Shown here one piece after another: positions 1 to 9,147 of a stretch of 64,000 nt of DNA. Source of the DNA: Polaribacter sp. HaHaR_3_91. Its GTDB lineage: Bacteria > Bacteroidota > Bacteroidia > Flavobacteriales > Flavobacteriaceae. The notes below the pieces were generated by a model. That model saw only the letters and a list, made by a program, of their open reading frames with translations. It was not told the DNA's origin and ran no database searches. Each line of letters begins with the position of its first letter. The first letter of the stretch is position 1. Location of the stretch: the NCBI RefSeq assembly GCF_019278525.1, contig NZ_CP058986.1, positions 2,514,001-2,578,000 on the forward strand. Reading direction: 5' to 3'. Both the position numbers and the translations under genes were made by a program.

Positions 1-1
1 A

Positions 2-1030
2 TTCCTTTCATCTTGTAGTAAAGAAAATTCAAATTCATCATCTGCAATAGATCTTTTTCACGAAGAATATTACAGCGTAAATATATTGCCGTCTTTAAAC
101 AATTTTAAAGCAGCTATAGAGAAACAAATAACACTTACAGAAAATTTTAAAACCAATACAACGCAAGAAAACTTTACTTTATTACAAACACAATGGGTAA
201 ATTGTGCAAGTTCTTTTTCTAAAACGCGTGTATATAATGTAGTAGATGTAAAGTCTTTGTATTATGATATTATAATTTATAATTTCCCTGTAAATCCAAG
301 TCTTATAGAAAATAATATTTTAGAAAAAACAACTTTTAATACCGATTATATTAGCAATAGCAGTACGGTTTCTAAAGGATTGGCAGCAATGGAATATTTA
401 CTTTATAATGAAAATGGTACAAAAAATAGTCTTACTCTTTTGCAAGAGGATACCTTTAGGGTAAATTATTTATTAGCCATTACAAAAGAAAATTTAAGGC
501 AAATAAACCTATTAATCGATTTTTGGCAACAAGGTTACAAAGACACTTTTAAGAGCTACAAAAGCTTGTCTTGTATAGAAAACGCACGTTGTTTGGCATT
601 TAATCAACTTATAAATATTATAGATATTATTAGAGTTACCAAAATAGGTAAACCTGCAGGATTAGAAAAAACACCTAATACAGATGTAGAACTTTTAGAA
701 GCATATAGAAGTAAAAGTTCTTTAAAATTGATACAAAGTTCTTTAGAGGAAATACAAAATGCCTATGCTTTAAGTAGCGTTAATTTTGCCAATATTGTTG
801 ATGAAATATCAGATTCATCAGAAATATCTTCGGAGATAAATAATAGTTTCAATACAGTTTACAATAATATAGATGCGATTGATACCGATTTGTATACGGC
901 TATTCTTAATGGAGATCAAAGTGTAGCAACTTTACATACATCTTTACTAACTTTATTACAATATTTCTCTGTAGACGGAGCAAGTATTTTATCTGTAAAT
1001 GTTTTACCTACGGATAATGATGGAGATTAA
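2..1030 (+). CDS. Imelysin-like lipoprotein (5' end outside window)
   Basis: The frame is open from the first bases of the window, and the first visible residues are FLSSCSKEN, a lipobox. The signal peptide therefore starts upstream of position 1; the TTG near 86 is not the real start. The rest resembles the imelysin (peptidase M75 / IrpA) fold, a helical periplasmic protein tied to iron uptake. It aligns by eye with the complete imelysin-like protein at 5032-6132: MEYLLYN versus LDYLLYG, RVTKIGKPAG versus RTNKFGIPGG, and both end in DxDGD or similar. The family GxHxxE motif reads GLAAME here, so the His is missing. It converges on the TonB receptor gene. Function in iron binding is inferred from family and context. 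Confidence 0.75.
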   Translation, partial: FLSSCSKENSNSSSAIDLFHEEYYSVNILPSLNNFKAAIEKQITLTENFKTNTTQENFTLLQTQWVNCASSFSKTRVYNVVDVKSLYYDIIIYNFPVNPSLIENNILEKTTFNTDYISNSSTVSKGLAAMEYLLYNENGTKNSLTLLQEDTFRVNYLLAITKENLRQINLLIDFWQQGYKDTFKSYKSLSCIENARCLAFNQLINIIDIIRVTKIGKPAGLEKTPNTDVELLEAYRSKSSLKLIQSSLEEIQNAYALSSVNFANIVDEISDSSEISSEINNSFNTVYNNIDAIDTDLYTAILNGDQSVATLHTSLLTLLQYFSVDGASILSVNVLPTDNDGD

Positions 1031-1081
1031 GAACAATCATTCTTTAAAATAAGGAGTACAAACTCCATTGTATTTCAACAA

Positions 1082-1124
1082 AAAAAAAATCAACCTATAT
1101 GTAAAGTATAGGTTGATTTTTTAT
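1082..1124. terminator. Bidirectional terminator between imelysin and TonB receptor genes
   Basis: Stem CAACCTATA (1091-1099) pairs with TATAGGTTG (1107-1115) around a 7-nt loop. An A-run precedes it and a T-run follows, so it can end both convergent transcripts. Confidence 0.85.
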
Positions 1125-1152
1125 ATAAATAAGTTACATCAATCTAAGCATC

Positions 1153-3552
1153 TTAAAACTTAAACTCTAAAGTAACATAGTAGTTTCTTGGTGCAGAAGG
1201 TATAATTCCTGGTCCAGGATATCCCGTTGCTCTACGTGTAAAATAACTGTTATCTAAAAGATTGTTTACACCGGTTTCTATCTTCATAAACTTGTATTTA
1301 TAAGAAGCAGAAAAGTCTAAAATATCATAGGCAGGTATTTCTCCTGTAACTCCGCTAATACTTCCGCCTATTGCATTGGTAGCATCAGAAAATTGGCGCG
1401 ATAAATAAGAGTATTGAATACTGGCTAAAAAATCTTTATAACCAAACTTCATACCTGTTTTAATATTAATGTTTGGTATAAATTCTACCTCATTCCCTTC
1501 TACTCCATTAATATCAGATTCGGTATATTCTGATGTTATAAAAGAAGAATTGATAAAGTAATTTAACACATAATCAGAATCATTTGTAAAAAACTTTTTC
1601 AGGTTAAAATCTATCAAACTTTCTACTCCTAAAATTCTTGCATCACCAATATTATCTCTTTCTGCTTTACCATCATCTCTTGTGTAAATATTAATTCTAT
1701 CGTTATAAAACAAGCCAAAAACATTGGCATCATAAGAAAAGAAGTTTTTATAATTTCCACGAAAACCGGCATCAATTGTAAATCCTTTTTCATCAGAAAT
1801 ATCCGGAGAAATTTCAAAAGCTGGGTTTGCAGTACTAATATCCGAAAAGGTTACAGAACGGTAATTCTGAGAAATATTACCATAAAATTCTGTTGTTCTA
1901 TTCAATTTATAACTAGAACCTAAACCTAATAAAACAAAACTTCTTTCGTTGGTTTCTTCTTCATCTCTTAAGTTTTCATTAATTACATTTCCGGCAGCAT
2001 CTGTTACAATATCCTTTATAATCTCGTCTCTTTTGGTATTAATATATTCTAATCTAAAACCTGGTGTAATCGATAATTTATCGTTTACATAAATAATATT
2101 CTCACCAAATAAAGACACATTTAGATTTGGAAATTTACTATCCGATTGTCTTGGATAATCTGGATATTCCTCTAAATACATATTAAAATCTGCATCCGAT
2201 CCATCAGAACCAGGTCCTTGCATATTGGTGTTGTTTGCTTTATAAAACTTGGTACCAATTAAAAAGGTAGATTTTTTATCGAACAACGTGTAATTACTTA
2301 CCAAACGCGACTCAAAACCATAGTTTTTAAATGTCCCTTTTATCAAATCTCTTTCCTCACCAGAATCTACCTGACTTACTCTATTGGTTCTAAAACCCAA
2401 GGCATCTCTAGAGGCATCTAAACCAAAGAAACTAAAAGAAAAATTGGTATCATCAGAAAAAGCGTGTTCCCATTTTAAATTGTACAAAAACCATTTTACC
2501 TGAAACCAATTACGTTCTCTATTACTCTGTAAAGGATCTTCATTAAACATTTGGTCTGTTAAACCTCCTGCTTGTTGTGCCAAATATTTTAAAACGGTTA
2601 CCTCTGCAGATAATTTACTTTTATCATTAATTTGATATCCTAAATGTGCAAATACATTGGTAGATTCAAACTCAGAATTGGGTCTAAATCCATCTCCTTT
2701 TTTATAGTTGACATACGTGTAATAACTAAATTTACCGTGTGTATCGCTTAAACTGGTAAAGTTAGTGTACAAACCATTACTACCTACCGTATTTCTAAAA
2801 ACGATTTCTTGATCTTCTGTTGGTTTCTTGGTTACAAAATTTACCAAACCACCAAATTGCGTTCCGTATTGCAAAGAAGCAGCACCACGAATAACTTGTA
2901 TTTCATCTAATCCTTCGGATGCTGGCGTATAATAACTTTCTGGATATCCTAAAACATCTGCACTAATATCATATCCATTCTGACGCGTATTAAAATTAGC
3001 AGTTCTGTTAGGGTCTAAACCTCTACCACCAATATTTAATTGCAAACCTGCATCATCATTCTGATAAATATTTAAACCTGCAACTTGATTAAAAATCTGA
3101 CGTGCATTGTTTGTTGATAATGCTGCCGCAGATTGATTTACCAAAACTACTTCTGTTTTTTTACCTGCAAAAATCGAAGTTCCTTCTACATCTTTTAATC
3201 TTTTTAGCTCAAAAACTTTACGTTTTCTTGCCTTTATCTCTATTTCTGATAATTCTTCTGAAAAAGAGTTTAAGACAATTTTTACATCAACGTAGTTTAC
3301 TGCGTTTAAAACAGTTCTTTCTACTTTAAAATTATCCGTATAAAAAACCAACGAAATTGTTTCTGCATCAATAGAAAATAAAAATTTCCCCAAAGCGTCT
3401 GTTTCTGTTAATAATCCGCCAGATTCATTATAAATCTGTACTTTTTTTAAGGGCTTGTTCTCATCAGAAACTACCGTTCCAGAAACTTTATATTGACTAT
3501 AAATGGCTGTTTGCAATAAGGTAAGAATGATAAAAATGATTCTAAATTTCAT
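1153..3552 (-). CDS. TonB-dependent receptor, FecA-like
   Basis: An outer-membrane gated transporter of 799 aa. A signal peptide (about 1-19) is followed by a carboxypeptidase-regulatory-like beta-sandwich (about 21-60), a plug domain (about 135-245, with GRGLDPNR and IQVIRGAASLQYGTQFGGLVNFVTKKP-type plug sequence in that stretch) and a long beta-barrel ending in aromatic YVTLEFKF, as expected for BAM-dependent insertion. The plug type resembles ferric-citrate and siderophore receptors. It starts 4 nt after the HTTM gene stops, so the two are almost certainly cotranscribed. The substrate is not provable from sequence; iron or heme is inferred from the imelysin neighbours. Confidence 0.88.
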   Translation of the reverse strand: MKFRIIFIILTLLQTAIYSQYKVSGTVVSDENKPLKKVQIYNESGGLLTETDALGKFLFSIDAETISLVFYTDNFKVERTVLNAVNYVDVKIVLNSFSEELSEIEIKARKRKVFELKRLKDVEGTSIFAGKKTEVVLVNQSAAALSTNNARQIFNQVAGLNIYQNDDAGLQLNIGGRGLDPNRTANFNTRQNGYDISADVLGYPESYYTPASEGLDEIQVIRGAASLQYGTQFGGLVNFVTKKPTEDQEIVFRNTVGSNGLYTNFTSLSDTHGKFSYYTYVNYKKGDGFRPNSEFESTNVFAHLGYQINDKSKLSAEVTVLKYLAQQAGGLTDQMFNEDPLQSNRERNWFQVKWFLYNLKWEHAFSDDTNFSFSFFGLDASRDALGFRTNRVSQVDSGEERDLIKGTFKNYGFESRLVSNYTLFDKKSTFLIGTKFYKANNTNMQGPGSDGSDADFNMYLEEYPDYPRQSDSKFPNLNVSLFGENIIYVNDKLSITPGFRLEYINTKRDEIIKDIVTDAAGNVINENLRDEEETNERSFVLLGLGSSYKLNRTTEFYGNISQNYRSVTFSDISTANPAFEISPDISDEKGFTIDAGFRGNYKNFFSYDANVFGLFYNDRINIYTRDDGKAERDNIGDARILGVESLIDFNLKKFFTNDSDYVLNYFINSSFITSEYTESDINGVEGNEVEFIPNINIKTGMKFGYKDFLASIQYSYLSRQFSDATNAIGGSISGVTGEIPAYDILDFSASYKYKFMKIETGVNNLLDNSYFTRRATGYPGPGIIPSAPRNYYVTLEFKF

Positions 3553-3556
3553 ATAT

Positions 3557-4963
3557 TTAAATTCCTTTAATTTTTATTTTTGACGAAAAAGGAACAATCC
3601 AATCTTTGTGTTTAAAGTTTTCTTTTTGTTGATATAAATCTACTTTTGGGTTTACATATCTTGTACTTAACCTTCCGTTTAAAGCCACGTAACTATCTGC
3701 AAAAATAGCAATATTTTTATGGCCCTGACTTTTAAAGTGATTTCCTAAATAATGCGCATATTCTAAGATAAAATCTGGCTGATAACTCATTTGCTTTTCT
3801 TGAAACGTGGTTAAAAAATCTTTATTGTCAACCATAAAAGAACTACCTGTTTTAGTGTTTACAACTCTAAAGTTTGTAAACCCTGCTTTTTCCATTAACA
3901 TAACGCGCCAAGAAAAACGGTAGCCTTCTTCTGTCCAAAATAATTCTCCTGGATATAATAACGATCTAAAAGGCAATAACAATTGTATAACAACAAACAC
4001 ACTTAAAATGGGTAATGCTATTTTTCTTTTGGTTGATGAAAATGTATAGTTTTGGTGGATAATTAAAGGTTTTTTCGATACTCTTTTTTGTCTCTTTAAA
4101 TCATTAGAACTAACATTTAAAATATATTTTTTTATAAAATCTATTATTTTCTGATGAAACGATGCTTCAAAGAAAATAAGCGTAGAAACAATCATAATAA
4201 AAGGAAACATACCAATTGGGAACAAAATTCTTGTAAAAACATGAAAAAAGACCACAATTACAAAAGCAAAAACTCGTGTTCTTTTATATAACAGTAAAAA
4301 CGGAATACTTAAATCGTACAACATGCCAGACCAAGCCATTGCAAAATGAAACCAATCTTGTTGCATTAAAGTGTTTCCTATTAAAGGAAGATCGTACTTA
4401 GAAGGTAACCATATTTTTAAAGGCATTGCTCTAAATAACCAATCTGAATTTAATTTTGCCAAACCTGCATAAAAATAAACAACGCCTAAAAGTACTTTAA
4501 TAATATCTATAGTCCATTTTGGTATGTTTAGGTACTTCTTTTTAGTTCGTAAATTATCAACAGAAAAAACCGCACTTGCAGGTAAAAAAATAAGCACAAA
4601 ACTAATAACACTTATAAAGTAATAATGATTTAAGTACGTGGTTTTATCCATAAATTCTATATAACCAAAAGATAGAAAAAAGGTAATAATTGCCATTCTA
4701 TACTTATAACCAAACGCTACAAATAAGGCAGATAAACCACAAATAATAAACAATAAGTAGGTGTAATTGCCAATAGGTTTTATAAAACTAAGGCCGTAAT
4801 AAGAAAAATGAAATTTTGGTTCTAAATATAGCGTTTCAATCCAACCGTTTGCCCAAAAACGTACGATACTTGCAAACATCATTAAACCAAAAAACAAACG
4901 AAAAACAGCTAAAGGAGCTGCATTTGTTTGTTCTTTAAAATTGTACTTTAAAAATTTCATCAA
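3557..4963 (-). CDS. HTTM-domain membrane protein (vitamin K-dependent carboxylase-like)
   Basis: 468 aa with many hydrophobic segments in the first 300 residues (for example the segments holding YLLFIICGLSALFVAFGY and VLLGVVYFYAGLAKLNSDW), followed by a soluble C-terminal region of about 150 residues. This is the HTTM architecture related to vitamin K-dependent gamma-glutamyl carboxylase. HTTM proteins are often found beside imelysin and TonB receptor genes in flavobacteria, but their reaction is unknown. The gene begins directly after a hairpin that follows the imelysin gene, so its expression may depend on read-through. Confidence 0.8.
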   Translation of the reverse strand: MMKFLKYNFKEQTNAAPLAVFRLFFGLMMFASIVRFWANGWIETLYLEPKFHFSYYGLSFIKPIGNYTYLLFIICGLSALFVAFGYKYRMAIITFFLSFGYIEFMDKTTYLNHYYFISVISFVLIFLPASAVFSVDNLRTKKKYLNIPKWTIDIIKVLLGVVYFYAGLAKLNSDWLFRAMPLKIWLPSKYDLPLIGNTLMQQDWFHFAMAWSGMLYDLSIPFLLLYKRTRVFAFVIVVFFHVFTRILFPIGMFPFIMIVSTLIFFEASFHQKIIDFIKKYILNVSSNDLKRQKRVSKKPLIIHQNYTFSSTKRKIALPILSVFVVIQLLLPFRSLLYPGELFWTEEGYRFSWRVMLMEKAGFTNFRVVNTKTGSSFMVDNKDFLTTFQEKQMSYQPDFILEYAHYLGNHFKSQGHKNIAIFADSYVALNGRLSTRYVNPKVDLYQQKENFKHKDWIVPFSSKIKIKGI

Positions 4964-4964
4964 A

Positions 4965-5010
4965 ATAAAAAAACCTGAGTACTTATTTTATCAATAAATA
5001 CTCGGGTTTA
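4965..5010 (-). terminator. Hairpin with U-tract between imelysin and HTTM genes
   Basis: The arms AACCTGAGTACTTATT (4972-4987) and AATAAATACTCGGGTT (4993-5008) pair along 16 nt with two mismatched or wobble positions. A run of seven A on the plus strand gives a U-tract on the minus-strand transcript. It lies 2 nt before the HTTM start codon, so it may act as a partial terminator inside the operon. Confidence 0.75.
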
Positions 5011-5031
5011 TGTTAGTTTATATTATAGGTA

Positions 5032-6132
5032 TTAATCTCCATCTGCGTCAGCATAATCTACACTAATACTAAAAGTTTGTAACATATCTGATTTTAAATG
5101 TTGTACTACATCTTGTAACTTATCAAAAGATAATGTTACCTGTGTTTTGTCAGTCATTATTTGCTCGTAAAAATTGGCATTTAATGTATTAATCTGCGTC
5201 TTAGCAATTGCTAATTTATCAATAATAGCTGTAGAAACATCTGCTCTATCAAGCTCTAATAAATAATCATTAAAACTTAGTCCTTTTGTAATAGCATTGT
5301 AATGTTTACCTTCAAAGAAGTTTATTGCACCATTTAATGCTTCTAATGCCAATTCTTTAGAATAGATTCTACTATAAAAACCTTCTACTTTTTCTGGTAA
5401 AGCTGTACCTGAAAAACTACCACCTGGTATTCCAAATTTATTTGTTCTTATAATTTTTTCAAAATAATACACATAATCATTTACCAACTTATTTCCTGGA
5501 CTTGTTGCTGTATTAGAAACACCTACAACAAACTCGTTTCTATAAGAAGCCCAATCTGTAACAACTTGTGCTGTTAAAATGCTCATTTGGTTTAAAACGT
5601 CTGTTATATAATTTTGGTAACCAACAGCATTTGCATCTGTAGTATATTTTGCAAGAATAGCAGTATCTGTATCTGCAACACCGTATAATAAATAATCTAA
5701 TGCCGGGAAACCTTGTGCATCGTGGTTGTTAGCGCTATCTAAATCGTAGCTTCCGTTAGAAATATTGTTTTCTACATCTGCAACCGTTAAAGGATAAATA
5801 TTCATAAAAAAAGAATATTGTAATTCTTCTGCTTTACCAATATTAAACATTTCTACTTGTTGCCAAGTGGTATATGCTGCTAACCAAGATGTTCTTAAGG
5901 CATCTAAATTTGTTTGGTCTGGAGTGGTAGTAAATGTTTCTCCTGCCGTTTTTAATGTTGCTAATTTAGTACTAAAATCGTTATAAGCAGGTACAATAAT
6001 ATTATCTGCAAAATTAGTTAACATTGCTGCTCTATCAAAACTATCTACTGCTACTTCTTCTCCTTCACCAGAAGAACTACAAGAAGCTAAAAGAGCTATT
6101 GATATAAAAAGGATACAAAAATTTTTAATCAT
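5032..6132 (-). CDS. Imelysin-like lipoprotein
   Basis: 366 aa. A lipoprotein signal (LLASC, Cys18) is followed by an imelysin-like helical domain covering most of the protein. Imelysin/IrpA proteins are iron-regulated periplasmic or surface proteins. The usual GxHxxE motif is GFPALD (141-146), so His and Glu are Pro and Asp, which argues against metalloprotease chemistry. It ends in DADGD, like the imelysin at the window start, and the two are probably paralogues. It sits downstream of the DUF4856 gene and upstream of the HTTM/TonB receptor pair, an arrangement consistent with an iron uptake locus. Confidence 0.85.
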   Translation of the reverse strand: MIKNFCILFISIALLASCSSSGEGEEVAVDSFDRAAMLTNFADNIIVPAYNDFSTKLATLKTAGETFTTTPDQTNLDALRTSWLAAYTTWQQVEMFNIGKAEELQYSFFMNIYPLTVADVENNISNGSYDLDSANNHDAQGFPALDYLLYGVADTDTAILAKYTTDANAVGYQNYITDVLNQMSILTAQVVTDWASYRNEFVVGVSNTATSPGNKLVNDYVYYFEKIIRTNKFGIPGGSFSGTALPEKVEGFYSRIYSKELALEALNGAINFFEGKHYNAITKGLSFNDYLLELDRADVSTAIIDKLAIAKTQINTLNANFYEQIMTDKTQVTLSFDKLQDVVQHLKSDMLQTFSISVDYADADGD

Positions 6133-6162
6133 CTTATTTTTATTAAATCTAAATATAAAGCA

Positions 6163-6205
6163 AAAATAGTAAAAAGCATTTAAACAAAATACTTTTTACT
6201 ATTCT
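6163..6205 (-). terminator. Hairpin after DUF4856 gene
   Basis: AATAGTAAAAAGCATT and AATACTTTTTACTATT form a long imperfect stem around a short loop. On the minus strand only a short U-run follows, so this may be a weak terminator or an mRNA-stabilising hairpin between DUF4856 and the imelysin gene. Confidence 0.6.
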
Positions 6206-6226
6206 TAAAACTAAACAAGTAAGGTA

Positions 6227-7408
6227 TTAACTAGCTGCTTGTAAAACTGTAAAATTGAATTTTGCTGCGATTGTTTCTGATATCTCCTCTAAAGTAGCTT
6301 CAGTAACATCCCAAAAACCATTACCAGATTGTAGTGCATTTAAAATAGTATCTACTTCTGTTGCTGATAAATAAGGTTCTGTAGAGTTTGGTTGTCTTGT
6401 AAACTGTAAGCTATAAATAAAACCAACTGCTTCTGATAATGCATGAAAAGCAGATGCATCATCTACACTTAAAGAATTTTTACCTTGTTGTAAATAGTAA
6501 ATACCTCTTACAGCAATTACTTCAGAAATTTTTTCTTTAATAATTTCTGCTTGGTTATCTCTTGTAGTATAATCTTTATTTACAATTGCTGCTCTACCTG
6601 TAGTAAATGCATTGTAAATATCGTCTGCAATACCTGCAAAGTCAGCATCGTCATTTACTCTACTTAAATATTCGTTTAAAAAACTATCGTTATTTAAAAC
6701 TGGAGAAGTAGCATCTGGCTCTAAAGCGTATAAATAACCAAAAGCTTCATCCCATTTATGCTCCATAGTGGTGTAGTTATTATCACCATCTAAAGTTTCA
6801 TTATCGTTATCTGTTCTGTTAGAAGCTTCATCTAAAACAGCAGTACTTAAATAATTGTTTAAAATTTGATCTGCAACTAAAGCTCCAATAAGACCTTTAT
6901 TAATTGCTTGGTTATATTCTAACCCTTTTGCATTAATATATCTTACAGATCCACCACCTGCTTGTTGTATTTGTCCCGCAACACCTGCAGATGCATCTAC
7001 AGACCAACTAGGAAAAACCTCATCTACTTGCGCAGAAATCCAAGAATCAAACTGTTCTTTTATAACAGCAGCACCTGTTGAGTTTGCAGAGAAAAAATCT
7101 GAAGAAGCAGCTGTTTTACTTCTAATACTTTTATCTGACGCATTTAAATTAGCATCTGTAAAATCTGCATCTCCTTCTGAATGTGCAAATTTACCTGTTA
7201 AAGAAGCTAAAGTTTCTGTAGGTACTTTTAAAGCATCTAATAACTCTTCTCCCATTTGAATTCTAGTAGTTTGACCACCATAACTTACTGTTGATGTTCC
7301 GTTTCTAGAGAAACTATAATTTGAAGGTGAAACCGTTGGGTTATCATCATCACTACTACAAGAGATTAATGTTGCTACGACTGCTAACGATAATATTACT
7401 TTTTTCAT
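6227..7408 (-). CDS. DUF4856 domain lipoprotein
   Basis: 393 aa. A short lipoprotein signal (TLISCSSDDD) precedes a conserved domain typical of DUF4856, which in Bacteroidetes is nearly always next to an imelysin gene. No catalytic motif is known. Recognisable features are a central acidic Asn/Asp stretch (RTDNDNETLDGDNNYTTMEHKWDEAFGY region) and helical repeats. It is the first gene after a strong promoter, so it probably leads the transcript that continues into the imelysin, HTTM and TonB receptor genes. The role is inferred to be surface or periplasmic iron capture. Confidence 0.8.
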   Translation of the reverse strand: MKKVILSLAVVATLISCSSDDDNPTVSPSNYSFSRNGTSTVSYGGQTTRIQMGEELLDALKVPTETLASLTGKFAHSEGDADFTDANLNASDKSIRSKTAASSDFFSANSTGAAVIKEQFDSWISAQVDEVFPSWSVDASAGVAGQIQQAGGGSVRYINAKGLEYNQAINKGLIGALVADQILNNYLSTAVLDEASNRTDNDNETLDGDNNYTTMEHKWDEAFGYLYALEPDATSPVLNNDSFLNEYLSRVNDDADFAGIADDIYNAFTTGRAAIVNKDYTTRDNQAEIIKEKISEVIAVRGIYYLQQGKNSLSVDDASAFHALSEAVGFIYSLQFTRQPNSTEPYLSATEVDTILNALQSGNGFWDVTEATLEEISETIAAKFNFTVLQAAS

Positions 7409-7419
7409 TTTTATTTAGA

Positions 7420-7437
7420 TTAATTACAAATAATTAA
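7420..7437. promoter_or_regulatory. Candidate operator palindrome in the DUF4856 leader
   Basis: TTAATTA-CAAA-TAATTAA is a perfect 7-4-7 inverted repeat. It lies just downstream of the expected transcription start and upstream of the start codon. A repressor site such as a Fur/DtxR type is possible given the iron-type locus, but AT-rich palindromes also arise by chance. Confidence 0.35.
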
Positions 7438-7448
7438 ATAATTCTCGT

Positions 7449-7479
7449 CAAATATAAAATTGATTTTTACATTGGCAAA
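7449..7479 (-). promoter_or_regulatory. Bacteroidetes-type promoter for the DUF4856/imelysin locus
   Basis: On the minus strand TTTG (7476-7479) is followed by exactly 19 nt and TATATTTG (7449-7456). This matches the Bacteroidetes primary-sigma consensus TTTG-N19-TANNTTTG at every fixed position. The expected start leaves a leader of about 34 nt before the DUF4856 ATG. Confidence 0.8.
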
Positions 7480-7531
7480 GTTTATTTAGATTTAATTTAA
7501 ATAAAAACAAGGTTTAACATATCTTTAAAAA

Positions 7532-9037
7532 TTAGATGGTTTTTAAATAAGCAACCACAGATTTTCTAATATCTACAGCCAATTCTTTATCATTTGGACT
7601 ATAGACAGAAAGCACTTCTTTACTTTCCGCAGATAAAAAAGGAATATCAAACCCTTTTAATAAATAATCAGAAAAGGCAACGGTATAGGTTTTATTGATG
7701 TCTAACTCCAGGTTTTTAATCATCCACTTCTCACCTACTTTCTCTGCATTATAGCGTTGTAAATAAGCGCCGTTTCCTGCAGCCAAAACACCATAATCTA
7801 ACACTCTTTTTAATAATCTTCCTTTAATTTCTACTTTTAAAACAGCTCCTCCATAAGGCAATACTCTAAAAATATCTACTGCTGTAATATGACCACTTAA
7901 TTGATCATCTATTCTTATAGAACCACCATTAACCAACGCACAATCTACCTCATCTTTATACCCAAAAGACATCGCTTTTGTAATCAGTACACCTAAATTA
8001 GTTTGTGTACTTCTAATTGGAGTATCTCTACCATCTAAAGGAATTTTAGCTTCAAAAATAACTTCTGCTGGATTTGCAATTACTTCCTTAATTTTTGCAG
8101 TTAAAATGGTTTGCCAGTTGTTTACAATTTCGGCTATATTTTTATCCGATTTTATCGTTGCATTAATTTCTTTTAATTCTGATTTTATACTCGTTTTATT
8201 TGTTTTCTTATCATAAGAAATTCTATGTACATATACTGTTTTTGCATTAGCGTCTGCTTTAGCAATACGTACGTCTCCTATTGTATCGTAAGAATTGGTA
8301 TGCTCATGACCGCCCATTATTAATGGTAAATCTGGTATTAATCCTGCTATTCTTTTATCATTATTAATTTTAACATGTGTTAAGCCAAAAACAACATCTA
8401 CAGAATCTTTTATAGCTGCATACGATGCTCTTGCTTTTACAAACATATTACCATATTCTACAAAATCTTTTGGATTAGACGGAATGCAAACACTTATAAA
8501 ACCTACTTTTATTTTGGTGCCATCTTCATCAGAAAGTTCTTTTATAAATGTTTCCCCAACATGTTCTTTATGACCGTTAATTTCTTTGTAAAAAGGAATT
8601 GCTGCTTCTTTTGTTTTTAACTTTACATTGGCAGAGATCCAAGGAAAATTACTTTCATTCAATCTTTTTTGAAGATCCTCTAGCGGAATATCAAACTCAT
8701 GATTACCAAAGGCCACCAAATCGAAATTCATAGCATTCATTACCTCCACCATTTGTTTTCCTCGCACTCTTTCTCCATCAACTTTTACAGTACCGATTAA
8801 AGACGGATTTAAAAAATCTCCAGCCATAAAAAGCATGGTATTTTTATTTTCGGCTAACAATTCTTTATGCACCGTTTCCACTCTTGCCATTCCACCATAT
8901 TCTCCTCCTTGAATTGGAGCAATTTCATAAACATCATTCAATTGTAGAAAAGTAAAGTCTATTTTCTGATCGTCTTTAGAACAAGATGCTAAAAAGATGA
9001 TTGATAAAAAGTATAAAAGTAATTTTGTGAATTTCAT
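7532..9037 (-). CDS. 5'-nucleotidase / UshA-like metallophosphatase lipoprotein
   Basis: 501 aa, lipobox FLASC. The N-terminal calcineurin-like metallophosphatase domain carries GDFLN, GNHEFD and GGHEHT metal-ligand motifs. The C-terminal 5'-nucleotidase domain carries the NGGSIR substrate motif and YGVLAAGNGAYLQR. The family hydrolyses nucleotides, UDP-sugars or related phosphate esters outside the cytoplasm, releasing phosphate and nucleosides. It lies upstream of the DUF4856 gene on the same strand, but that gene has its own promoter, so linkage to the iron locus is uncertain. Confidence 0.88.
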   Translation of the reverse strand: MKFTKLLLYFLSIIFLASCSKDDQKIDFTFLQLNDVYEIAPIQGGEYGGMARVETVHKELLAENKNTMLFMAGDFLNPSLIGTVKVDGERVRGKQMVEVMNAMNFDLVAFGNHEFDIPLEDLQKRLNESNFPWISANVKLKTKEAAIPFYKEINGHKEHVGETFIKELSDEDGTKIKVGFISVCIPSNPKDFVEYGNMFVKARASYAAIKDSVDVVFGLTHVKINNDKRIAGLIPDLPLIMGGHEHTNSYDTIGDVRIAKADANAKTVYVHRISYDKKTNKTSIKSELKEINATIKSDKNIAEIVNNWQTILTAKIKEVIANPAEVIFEAKIPLDGRDTPIRSTQTNLGVLITKAMSFGYKDEVDCALVNGGSIRIDDQLSGHITAVDIFRVLPYGGAVLKVEIKGRLLKRVLDYGVLAAGNGAYLQRYNAEKVGEKWMIKNLELDINKTYTVAFSDYLLKGFDIPFLSAESKEVLSVYSPNDKELAVDIRKSVVAYLKTI

Positions 9038-9076
9038 TTTGATTCAGTTATAATTTGTAATGAAAGATAACAATAA

Positions 9077-9102
9077 CCTTTCTACTGCGCTCAAGGTGAC
9101 AC
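9077..9102. repeat. Degenerate flavobacterial intergenic repeat
   Basis: ACCTTTCTACTGCGCTCAAGGT forms a short hairpin (ACCTT/AAGGT) around a CTGCGCTC core that recurs at 11357-11409. The core is GC-richer than the surroundings. It resembles short dispersed intergenic repeats common in this family. Confidence 0.55.
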
Positions 9103-9147
9103 TTTAAAATTTGACAAAACATTGAGATAAACTAAACTCTGGTTACT

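Noticed and set aside
86..1030. TTG at 86 as the start of the first gene
   Set aside because: The frame is open upstream to the window edge and encodes a lipobox (FLSSC), so the gene begins outside the window.
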